Source: Lactobacillaceae bacterium UBA639 | Lineage (GTDB): Bacteria; Bacillota; Bacilli; Lactobacillales; Lactobacillaceae | Direction of reading: 5' to 3' | Assembly (NCBI GenBank): GCA_002299975.1 | Contig: DBOT01000083.1 | Span: 1 to 5,838, forward strand | DNA: 5,838 bases | Shown: one piece after another, positions 1 to 4,901 of the stretch | Numbering within the stretch: position 1 is the stretch's first letter | How the letters are laid out: each line of letters opens with the position of its first letter | Translations under genes and position numbers: made by a program | Notes under the pieces: generated by a model | The model's database searches: none | The model's input: only the letters and a program-made list of their open reading frames with translations | Told to the model about the DNA's origin: nothing

Positions 1-12
1 GATCATAACTTA

Positions 13-41
13 ATTATAATACATGTGAAATATAATTTAAA
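13..41 (-). promoter_or_regulatory. Candidate sigma-A promoter for a gene beyond the left edge
   Basis: Read on the minus strand, a perfect TATAAT (13-18) lies 17 bases downstream of TTTAAA (36-41), which matches the TTGACA consensus at 4 of 6 positions. It sits just past the pgm terminator in an A+T-rich stretch (1-56) with no gene in it, which fits a promoter for the next minus-strand gene, not visible here. In lactobacilli uvrB often follows pgm, but that is recall, not seen. The A+T richness makes a chance TATAAT fairly likely; the plus strand also has one at 15-20. Confidence 0.4.
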
Positions 42-56
42 TCGCCTTTAGCGTAC

Positions 57-102
57 AAAAAAGCACTACCAGGTTCAATATGTTGAATCTAGTAGTGCTT
101 TT
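57..102 (-). terminator. Intrinsic terminator of pgm
   Basis: An 11-bp perfect outer stem (59-69 with 92-102, core AGCACTAC/GTAGTGCT) continues into an inner stem (71-78 with 83-90) around a 4-base loop. On the minus strand the hairpin ends in a run of six T (57-62), the classical Rho-independent layout, about 24 bases past the pgm stop codon. The inner part carries one G-U wobble and one C-A mismatch on either strand. The plus-strand reading ends in only four T, so it is a weaker terminator in that direction. Confidence 0.9.
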
Positions 103-126
103 CGGATTCTTATGAATTATATAATT

Positions 127-1854
127 TTATTCTTCGGCAAATTCTTGCAGAGCCTTTTCGAAGTCCGCTAACTTAGCGTTGGCCTTGTCCAGAGAGTCGG
201 CACTGGTACCGATGTAGAACTTCAGCTTTGGTTCCGTACCGGATGGCCGGATAGCGATCCAGGTCTCATCATCCAGGACATACCGCAGCACGTTGGATTC
301 TGGAATGCCCAGTTCGCTAACCTTTCCATCGGCCGTCGTCTTGGTGCCCTTAGAGAAGTCTTCGGTAACAACAACCTGGTGACCAGCAAAGTCCTTTGGT
401 GCTTCTTCACGGAACTTCTTCATCAGGCCTTGGATCTTAGCCGGACCGTCAACCCCAGCGTAGGTGTTGGCAATCGTCTTTTCACGGAAGTAACCGTACT
501 TCTTGAAGAGTTCTTGCAGGCCATCGTACAGGGTCATGTTCCGACTCCGGTAGTATGCCGCAACCTCGGCCAGCAGGGTCAGGGATTGGATAGCATCCTT
601 ATCCCGGACGAATGGCTTTACCAGGTAACCGTAACTCTCTTCGAAACCGAACATGAAGGTGTGGTCAGCCTTACCAGTCTCGTATTGGTGGATCTGGTCA
701 GCAATCCACTTGAAACCAGTCAAGACGTTGATCATTGATACCCCGTAGCTTTCGGCAATCTTAGCGGCGAAGTTCGTGGAAACAATGGACTTAACTGCTG
801 CAGCGTTCTTTGGTAGCGTACCAGCCTGCTTGTGAGCTTCCAGGATGTAGTGCAGCATGATGGAAGCAATCTGGTTCCCCGTCAGCAGTTGGTATTCACC
901 ATTTGGCTGACGAACAGCGCAGCCCAGCCGGTCAGCATCTGGGTCAGTCGCGATCAGAACATCGGCGTCGATCTGCTTACCGAGCTTAATGGACCGGACG
1001 AAGGCTTCTGGGAACTCTGGGTTTGGGTGCTCCAGACCTGGGAAGTCACCGTTTGGTTGGGCTTCAGTTGGTTCAATCGTGAAGTTGGTGAAGCCGGCTT
1101 GACGCAGAGCCCGTTCACCCAGCATCCGGCCAGTCCCGCAGAGTGGCGTGAAGACGAACTTCATGTCCTTACCGTATTCCTTGGCCAGTTCAGGGTTAAC
1201 CGTGACTTCCTTGGCGTGTTGCAGGTAGGCGTGATCGACGTCTTCACCCATGACCGTCTCCAAGCCACTGTTGAGCATTTCTTGTTCATCAGCCAACTTG
1301 ATGTCAAAGATATCACTGATCTTCCGGATATAGCCGGTCATCATGTCGGATTCCTTTGGTGGCATCTGTCCACCGTCTTCACCGTAGATCTTGTAACCAT
1401 TGTATTCCTTTGGGTTGTGACTAGCCGTGATCATGATTCCGGCGTAGGTGTAGTTGTCACGAACGGCGAAGGACAGTTCTGGGGTTGGCCGAACATTGTC
1501 GTAAATGTAGACCTTAATGCCGTGGGCACCAAGAACCCGGGCAGAATCGTGGGCAAATTGGTAAGAATGGTGACGGGAGTCGTAGCCAATGGCAACCCCG
1601 CGCTTCTTAACGTCGTCACCCAGGGAGTCCATCAGGGTTGCTAACCCTTCTGTTGCTTGACGAACAGTGTAGATGTTCATCCGGTTGATACCGGGTCCCA
1701 TCAGGCCACGCATCCCCGCCGTTCCGAATGACAGAGGGCCATAAAAGGCATCCTCAATTTCCTTATCATCGTTCATGGCGTCTAGTTCTTGCTTCAATTG
1801 CGGATCAAGATCCGTCCGTTGCTTCCATACTTGATAAGTATCTTTCCAGCTCAC
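127..1854 (-). CDS. pgm: Phosphoglucomutase (alpha-D-phosphohexomutase family)
   Basis: This 575-residue cytoplasmic enzyme should interconvert glucose-6-phosphate and glucose-1-phosphate, feeding UDP-glucose synthesis through GalU encoded two genes upstream. All four signature sites of the alpha-D-phosphohexomutase family are visible: the N-terminal FGTAGMRG (43-50), the catalytic phosphoserine loop TASHNP with Ser145 (143-148), the Mg-binding DPDADR (304-309), the sugar-binding GFEES (403-407) and the phosphate-binding RPSGTEPK (536-543). Length and motif spacing fit the Firmicute PgcA/Pgm group (about 570-580 residues), so the gene looks intact. The start is GTG at 1852-1854, chosen because a strong Shine-Dalgarno lies 8 bases upstream and the next ATG (Met27) would remove conserved N-terminal sequence. 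It has its own candidate promoter and terminator, so it can be a single-gene unit. Phosphomannomutase activity is a possible alternative or additional activity. Confidence 0.97.
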   Translation of the reverse strand: MSWKDTYQVWKQRTDLDPQLKQELDAMNDDKEIEDAFYGPLSFGTAGMRGLMGPGINRMNIYTVRQATEGLATLMDSLGDDVKKRGVAIGYDSRHHSYQFAHDSARVLGAHGIKVYIYDNVRPTPELSFAVRDNYTYAGIMITASHNPKEYNGYKIYGEDGGQMPPKESDMMTGYIRKISDIFDIKLADEQEMLNSGLETVMGEDVDHAYLQHAKEVTVNPELAKEYGKDMKFVFTPLCGTGRMLGERALRQAGFTNFTIEPTEAQPNGDFPGLEHPNPEFPEAFVRSIKLGKQIDADVLIATDPDADRLGCAVRQPNGEYQLLTGNQIASIMLHYILEAHKQAGTLPKNAAAVKSIVSTNFAAKIAESYGVSMINVLTGFKWIADQIHQYETGKADHTFMFGFEESYGYLVKPFVRDKDAIQSLTLLAEVAAYYRSRNMTLYDGLQELFKKYGYFREKTIANTYAGVDGPAKIQGLMKKFREEAPKDFAGHQVVVTEDFSKGTKTTADGKVSELGIPESNVLRYVLDDETWIAIRPSGTEPKLKFYIGTSADSLDKANAKLADFEKALQEFAEE

Positions 1855-1861
1855 AGTGAAG

Positions 1862-1869
1862 TCTCCTTT
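1862..1869 (-). promoter_or_regulatory. Ribosome binding site that fixes the pgm GTG start
   Basis: On the minus strand AAAGGAGA occupies 1862-1869, with GGAG ending 8 bases before the GTG at 1852-1854. No ATG lies at a suitable distance, so this site supports the GTG start of pgm. Confidence 0.85.
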
Positions 1870-1888
1870 ACTCTTTTCTCTACTGTCT

Positions 1889-1917
1889 AGTATACCGCAG
1901 ATTACTTTTAATGGGAA
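1889..1917 (-). promoter_or_regulatory. Candidate pgm promoter
   Basis: The minus strand shows TTCCCA (1912-1917, 4 of 6 matches to TTGACA), a 17-base spacer, and TATACT (1889-1894, 5 of 6 matches to TATAAT). The predicted transcription start near 1882 would give a leader of about 28 bases containing the strong Shine-Dalgarno. The -35 box overlaps one arm of the inverted repeat at 1916-1944. This would let pgm be transcribed independently of the Rpn-family gene upstream. Confidence 0.6.
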
Positions 1918-1944
1918 AGTTTACTCGTTATTTTACTAAACTTT
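1916..1944. repeat. Perfect 8-bp inverted repeat between Rpn gene and pgm
   Basis: AAAGTTTA (1916-1923) and TAAACTTT (1937-1944) are perfect inverted copies separated by 13 bases. One arm touches the stop codon of the Rpn-family gene, the other overlaps the pgm -35 box. As RNA it could be a weak A+U-rich hairpin ending the Rpn transcript, but only UUUCCC follows, so it is not a convincing intrinsic terminator. It could equally be a protein-binding site at the pgm promoter (centre about 48 bases before the predicted start). Confidence 0.55.
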
Positions 1945-2168
1945 TACTTAGTGCTAAGCAGGTCGGCGACTTCCTGATCAGACAGGTCAAACGTCTGCTG
2001 GATCTTTTGTGCGATCTCTTTTTCGGGAATGTCCATTTGCCTGAGCATGGTGACCGTCTTTTTAATTGCTAGCGTCTGGCCCTCCGCGCGACCCTTTTTA
2101 CGACCTTCCCTCCGTCCTTCCGCGCGGACATCTTCATCATGAAACATCATGTGGGTTTTGTTATCCAT
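1944..2168 (-). CDS. Candidate nested C-terminal protein of the Rpn gene (RpnS-like)
   Basis: Codon 203 of the Rpn-family gene is an ATG (2166-2168) preceded by a strong Shine-Dalgarno: GGAGG at 2178-2182, ending 9 bases before it, plus AAGGAG at 2172-2177. Initiation here would give a separate 74-residue protein in the same frame, identical to the C-terminal tail of the nuclease: an acidic start, the Arg/Lys/Gly/Glu-rich linker and the predicted helical end, with none of the nuclease core. In E. coli, rpn genes have been reported to encode such an intragenic C-terminal product (RpnS) that binds and inhibits the full-length toxic nuclease. The same role is inferred here, not shown. No convincing internal promoter was found, so it would be made from the full-length message. 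The purine-rich site could instead be a by-product of the codons for Trp-Arg-Lys-Glu (198-201). Confidence 0.45.
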   Translation of the reverse strand: MDNKTHMMFHDEDVRAEGRREGRKKGRAEGQTLAIKKTVTMLRQMDIPEKEIAQKIQQTFDLSDQEVADLLSTK

Positions 2169-2774
2169 GTACTCCTTCCTCCATTCCGTGTCTTTACTCA
2201 GGACATTGATATAGTCCCTCAATTCGTCAACATAATGATCATCCTTCACATCCTTATTATCTACGTATTCGAGGAAGTTACGCAAGTCCTGGTCAACATC
2301 ATTTACCTTTCCTTTAGTGTTAAGAAAGATCGCCGTGCGTCCATCCCCCATCGCCAACGACTTGTCCTGACTGCAATAATTTCTGAACTCGTACTTATGC
2401 AGTCCCTTATCATAGGGGTCAAAAGGACAGATGAAGATTACATAAGACTGTCGCAATTTGGCATACGGCTGTCCATGTCGCAACATATCACCATCAATTC
2501 GGCCCTGATAGTAACGCACCCGCTGGGGCAATCCTCGGGTGTGACGGACCTGCATGTCAATCTCATACACCACACCGTTCTGATCCTTGGTATAGACATC
2601 GAAACGAACTCCCCGACTAATGATGTTCTCCTGCACAGCCTTTTGGAGCGTAGGAAACTCGATCCGATCAATACGCAGTTCTGGCAGGATGATCTGAATC
2701 AGATGCTGGCAGAGATGTTTGTTACTCATTACACTGCCGAAAACAAAATCCTCCTGAATACTGATTCTTTCCAT
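1944..2774 (-). CDS. Rpn-family PD-(D/E)XK nuclease / putative transposase
   Basis: This 276-residue protein belongs to the Rpn (recombination-promoting nuclease) family, often labelled 'PD-(D/E)XK nuclease family transposase'. Family marks are an N-terminal segment with DFVFGSVM (9-16), the nuclease core GVRFDVY with Asp59 followed by YEIDMQ (70-75), then RYYQGRIDGDML (87-98) and KLRQSYVIFICPFDPY (106-121). The C-terminal third is a charged linker with Arg/Lys/Gly/Glu triplets (218-232) and a short helical tail (234-276). Family members are DNA endonucleases; E. coli RpnA promotes RecA-independent recombination and E. coli Rpn proteins have been linked to phage defence. The ATG at 2772-2774 has a strong Shine-Dalgarno (GGGAGGAA) about 7 bases upstream. 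The gene follows the trxB terminator closely and no good promoter of its own was found. Its 3' half is A+T-richer than its neighbours (20 G/C of 60 at 2221-2280), consistent with acquisition. The catalytic E-x-Q position reads D73-M-Q75 with a Glu at 71, a possible substitution. No flanking transposon ends were seen. Confidence 0.88.
   Translation of the reverse strand: MERISIQEDFVFGSVMSNKHLCQHLIQIILPELRIDRIEFPTLQKAVQENIISRGVRFDVYTKDQNGVVYEIDMQVRHTRGLPQRVRYYQGRIDGDMLRHGQPYAKLRQSYVIFICPFDPYDKGLHKYEFRNYCSQDKSLAMGDGRTAIFLNTKGKVNDVDQDLRNFLEYVDNKDVKDDHYVDELRDYINVLSKDTEWRKEYMDNKTHMMFHDEDVRAEGRREGRKKGRAEGQTLAIKKTVTMLRQMDIPEKEIAQKIQQTFDLSDQEVADLLSTK
2076..2123 (-). repeat. Short-period charged repeat in the Rpn linker
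   Basis: Residues 218-233 of the Rpn-family protein read AEGRREGRKKGRAEGQ, a run of near-repeating AEG/REG/KKG/GR units encoded by purine-rich minus-strand DNA. Such charged, low-complexity linkers are typical of this family between the nuclease domain and the C-terminal helices. The segment falls within both the full-length protein and the proposed short C-terminal product. The units are diverged at DNA level, so it is not a perfect microsatellite. Confidence 0.65.
2172..2182 (-). promoter_or_regulatory. Internal Shine-Dalgarno inside the Rpn-family gene
   Basis: On the minus strand GGAGGAAGGAG lies 3 bases (measured from its end) before the in-frame ATG at 2166-2168. The GGAGG part has 9-base spacing, close to optimal. 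It rivals the ribosome binding sites of the real genes in this window, which is why internal initiation is proposed. Confidence 0.5.
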
Positions 2775-2786
2775 AATAGTTCCTCC

Positions 2787-2815
2787 CGTATCTAATTACT
2801 CTATTTGTAGATACG
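2787..2815. repeat. Perfect 8-bp inverted repeat abutting the Rpn ribosome binding site
   Basis: CGTATCTA (2787-2794) and TAGATACG (2808-2815) are perfect inverted copies with a 13-base A+T-rich spacer. On the minus-strand transcript the hairpin would end on the first G of the Shine-Dalgarno GGGAGG (2782-2787) of the Rpn-family gene. It may therefore influence translation of that gene, or act as an operator (arm centres 21 bp apart, two helical turns). No U-tract follows, so it is not a terminator. Confidence 0.6.
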
Positions 2816-2826
2816 CAAAGAAAATG

Positions 2827-2856
2827 AAAAAGCACCGGCCAATCTTGGTCGGTGCT
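2827..2856 (-). terminator. Intrinsic terminator of trxB
   Basis: An 11-bp G+C-rich stem (2831-2841 with 2846-2856, core AGCACCG/CGGTGCT) with a 4-base loop starts about 5 bases past the trxB stop codon. On the minus strand it ends in TTTTT (2827-2831) followed by a further T-rich run. The stem has one C-A mismatch on the minus strand (2838/2849). It separates trxB from the Rpn-family gene. Confidence 0.9.
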
Positions 2857-2861
2857 GATTG

Positions 2862-3794
2862 TTACTTCATGGTGTTGATGTACTGGTAGACCTGCTGGCC
2901 TGCGATGGCGCCATCACCAACCGCCGTAGCGATCTGGCGCAACGGCGTCTCCCGGACGTCCCCGATCGCAAAGATCCCGGGAACACTGGTCCGCATCTGG
3001 GTGTCGGTCTTGACCCAACCCTGGTCGTCCAGAATTCCCAAGTCCTTGAAGGCCGCCGTCATCGGCACACTACCGACGTAGATGAAGACCCCATCCGCGG
3101 CCATCTCACTATCCTCGCCAGTGACGTTGTTGTGGGTCTTCACCCCACTTACCTTGATATCGTCACCGACAATCTCAGTAACGCTGGTGTTGTAGACGAA
3201 CTCCATCTTGTCGTTCTTGGCGGCCTCATCCTGTAGGAGTGGTTGGGCCCGCAGATGGTCACCCCGGACCAGGACCGTCACTTTAGAAGCCAGCTGAGTC
3301 AGGTACATCCCCTCCTCAACTGCGGAGTCACCACCACCGACGACAACGAGGTGGAGACCCTTGAAGAAGGCCCCGTCACAAACGGCACAGTAGGAAACCC
3401 CCTTGCCGCCGAACTCTTCCTCACCAGGAACGCCAAGGTGACGCTGGGTCGAGCCGGTAGCGATCACAACAGCTTTGGCGACATAGGTATCCCCCATGTC
3501 GGTCGTGATCTCTTTAGTGGCGCCCTTGTCCACCAGCTTGGTGACCGTTCCGTAGGCGTATTCGGCCCCGAATTGGGTGGCGCCGTCATACATCTGCTTG
3601 GCTAATTCCGGCCCCTGCACGTTCTTGAAGCCCGTGTAGTTCTCAATCGTGGCCGTGTTGTTCAGGTTGCCACCGTAGATTCCCCGGTCCAGCATCACCA
3701 CGGACAGGTTGGCTCGGGAAGCGTACATTGCCGCCGTCATTCCACCGGGACCAGCACCGATTACCACTACGTCATAGTTCTTTGTCTCTGCCAT
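2862..3794 (-). CDS. trxB: Thioredoxin-disulfide reductase
   Basis: This 310-residue flavoprotein should transfer electrons from NADPH through FAD to thioredoxin in the cytoplasm, a main disulfide-reducing and oxidative-stress system in lactobacilli. Visible features are the FAD-binding GAGPGG (13-18), an ATG-type motif IATGS (111-115), the redox-active CAVC pair Cys136/Cys139 followed by Asp140, the second dinucleotide motif GGGDSAVEEG (153-162) and the C-terminal FAD motif GDVRETPLRQ (278-287). Length and order match low-molecular-weight bacterial TrxB, so it is intact. The region that usually reads HRRxxxR and contacts the 2'-phosphate of NADPH is VRGDHLR here (176-182), keeping two arginines but losing the His and the second Arg. 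The ATG at 3792-3794 has a strong Shine-Dalgarno GGGAGGAA with 8-base spacing. It has its own candidate promoter and terminator. The CxxC pair argues against the YumC-type ferredoxin-NADP reductases. Confidence 0.96.
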   Translation of the reverse strand: MAETKNYDVVVIGAGPGGMTAAMYASRANLSVVMLDRGIYGGNLNNTATIENYTGFKNVQGPELAKQMYDGATQFGAEYAYGTVTKLVDKGATKEITTDMGDTYVAKAVVIATGSTQRHLGVPGEEEFGGKGVSYCAVCDGAFFKGLHLVVVGGGDSAVEEGMYLTQLASKVTVLVRGDHLRAQPLLQDEAAKNDKMEFVYNTSVTEIVGDDIKVSGVKTHNNVTGEDSEMAADGVFIYVGSVPMTAAFKDLGILDDQGWVKTDTQMRTSVPGIFAIGDVRETPLRQIATAVGDGAIAGQQVYQYINTMK

Positions 3795-3827
3795 GAGCTT
3801 TTCCTCCCGTTATCAATCATTGTTTAC

Positions 3828-3856
3828 ATCATACCGACTACGACTCATTTTGTCTA
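3828..3856 (-). promoter_or_regulatory. Candidate trxB promoter
   Basis: The minus strand reads TAGACA (3851-3856, 5 of 6 matches to TTGACA), a 17-base spacer, and TATGAT (3828-3833, 5 of 6 matches to TATAAT). This is the best promoter in the window. The start would be near 3821, giving a leader of about 27 bases with the strong ribosome binding site. It lies just downstream of the galU terminator and of an inverted repeat at 3860-3884. Confidence 0.75.
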
Positions 3857-3859
3857 TCG

Positions 3860-3884
3860 TTTTGCTTACTTAAAATAAGCAAAA
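3860..3884. repeat. Perfect 9-bp inverted repeat upstream of the trxB promoter
   Basis: TTTTGCTTA (3860-3868) and TAAGCAAAA (3876-3884) are perfect inverted copies around a 7-base spacer. The element ends 3 bp before the trxB -35 box, with its centre about 51 bases before the predicted start, where activators often bind. One arm overlaps the T-tract of the galU terminator. It could be an operator or a second hairpin downstream of that terminator. Confidence 0.6.
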
Positions 3885-3914
3885 AAATCCGCTGCCTCAT
3901 TGACAGCGGATTTT
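3881..3914 (-). terminator. Intrinsic terminator of galU
   Basis: A perfect 11-bp stem (3884-3894 with 3904-3914, core TCCGCTG/CAGCGGA) with a 9-base loop begins about 11 bases past the galU stop codon. On the minus strand it ends in seven T (3881-3887). It is a textbook Rho-independent terminator separating galU from trxB. Confidence 0.93.
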
Positions 3915-3925
3915 GATTTGGCAAA

Positions 3926-4837
3926 TTACTTCTTACTGCTCTTCTTGTCTTCAGCAGTGAGCTTAGCACCAAGGTCCTTGATGTATTCACGTAATTCGTC
4001 CTTAACTTGTGGGTGGTTCAGACCATATTCAATGTTGGTCTTAACCCAACCGAACTTATTACCAACATCGTAACGGTCGCCCTTGTATTCACGAGCGAAG
4101 ACCCGTTGCGTCTGGTTCAGCGTATCGATGGCATCAGTCAGCTGGATCTCGTTACCCTTACCAGGCTTCGTCTTGGCCAGAACATCAAAGATCTCTGGGG
4201 TGAAGACGTAACGACCAATGATGGCCAAGTCACTTGGCGCATCCTTTGGCGCTGGCTTTTCAACAAAGCTCGTTACGTTGTAAAGACCAGGAGTGACTTC
4301 CTTACTTGGGTTGATAACACCGTACTTGGCAGTGTCTTCGTGTGGAACCCGCATTACGGCCAACGTTGAGGCACCAGTTTGCTGGTAGCTCTCGATCAGT
4401 TGCTTGGTCAGTGGTTCACCATTGTTGTTGATGTTGTTCAAGTCATCACCGAGCATAACAACAAATGGTTCATCACCGATAAAGTCCCGGGCCGTCAAGA
4501 CCGCATCCCCTAAGCCACGTGGATGGGATTGGCGGATGAAGTAGATGTTGATGTCAGTGGTGTCTTCCACCAGCTTCAGCATTTCGTCCTTATGCTTAGA
4601 GCGCAGGTTATCTTCCAATTCTGGGTTGGAGTCAAAGTGGTCTTCGATGGAGCGCTTGTTCTTACCATCAACCACGACGATGTCTTCGATCCCAGACTTC
4701 CGCGCTTCTTCAACGATGAACTGGATCGTTGGCTTATCAACAATTGGCAACATTTCCTTGGCTAAAGCCTTAGTAGCTGGAAGGAACCGGGTCCCCAAAC
4801 CGGCCGCAGGAATAATTGCCTTTCTAACACGTTTCAT
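3926..4837 (-). CDS. galU: UTP-glucose-1-phosphate uridylyltransferase
   Basis: This 303-residue cytoplasmic enzyme makes UDP-glucose from UTP and glucose-1-phosphate, the product of Pgm encoded nearby. UDP-glucose feeds glycolipid anchors of lipoteichoic acid, exopolysaccharide and the Leloir pathway. The nucleotidyltransferase signature [20 protein letters not shown] is at 11-30, followed by KRSIEDHFD (61-69), RGLGDAV (107-113), the metal-binding VMLGDD with Asp131/Asp132 (127-132), KYGVI (171-175), SFVEKP with Lys194 (190-195), EIQLTDAI (230-237) and [13 protein letters not shown] (255-267). Length is normal for GalU/GtaB and it ends in a short lysine-rich tail. The ATG at 4835-4837 has an AAAGGA site (4848-4853) 10 bases upstream. 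gpsA ends 64 bases upstream with no terminator between, so the two can be co-transcribed. Pathway neighbours favour GalU over glucose-1-phosphate thymidylyltransferase. Confidence 0.97.
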   Translation of the reverse strand: MKRVRKAIIPAAGLGTRFLPATKALAKEMLPIVDKPTIQFIVEEARKSGIEDIVVVDGKNKRSIEDHFDSNPELEDNLRSKHKDEMLKLVEDTTDINIYFIRQSHPRGLGDAVLTARDFIGDEPFVVMLGDDLNNINNNGEPLTKQLIESYQQTGASTLAVMRVPHEDTAKYGVINPSKEVTPGLYNVTSFVEKPAPKDAPSDLAIIGRYVFTPEIFDVLAKTKPGKGNEIQLTDAIDTLNQTQRVFAREYKGDRYDVGNKFGWVKTNIEYGLNHPQVKDELREYIKDLGAKLTAEDKKSSKK

Positions 4838-4889
4838 AACTACAAAATCCTTTCCATAACTTCAATTTCTCTCAAAGTTACCCAATCGT

Positions 4890-4898
4890 ATTTTACCA
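4890..4898 (-). promoter_or_regulatory. Candidate extended -10 promoter for galU
   Basis: On the minus strand TGGTAAAAT (4890-4898) forms an extended -10 element (TGn plus TAAAAT) just after the gpsA stop codon. No good -35 box is seen at 16-18 bases, so it depends on the TG extension. A start near 4883 would leave a 45-base leader. galU may therefore have its own promoter as well as read-through from gpsA. Confidence 0.35.
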
Positions 4899-4901
4899 TA
4901 C

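Noticed and set aside
832..1644. A 270-codon open frame on the plus strand opposite pgm
   Set aside because: It lies wholly antisense to a fully conserved enzyme, has no ribosome site, and its translation resembles no protein I know. Long antisense frames are expected opposite G+C-rich genes with strong codon preference.
2139..2795. A 218-codon open frame on the plus strand opposite the Rpn gene
   Set aside because: The minus-strand frame has clear family motifs and a strong ribosome site. The plus-strand frame has neither.
1916..2815. The two 8-bp inverted repeats flanking the Rpn gene, both with 13-base spacers, as ends of a mobile element
   Set aside because: Their arm sequences are unrelated (AAAGTTTA and CGTATCTA), and I see no target-site duplication, so the shared spacing looks like coincidence.
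2780..3810. The identical 10-mer ACGGGAGGAA before trxB and before the Rpn gene (2780-2789 and 3801-3810) as a duplicated element
   Set aside because: It is mostly Shine-Dalgarno sequence complementary to 16S rRNA and the similarity stops right outside it, so shared function explains it.
3814..3822. Palindrome CAATCATTG near the predicted trxB start as an operator
   Set aside because: It has only 4-bp arms, well within chance, and matches no operator I can name.
4838..4880. A 5-codon mini-frame (ATG at 4855-4857) over the galU ribosome site and a 6-bp inverted repeat TAACTT/AAGTTA (4857-4880) as leader control of galU
   Set aside because: Both are short enough to arise by chance in A+T-rich DNA, and neither forms a recognisable attenuator.
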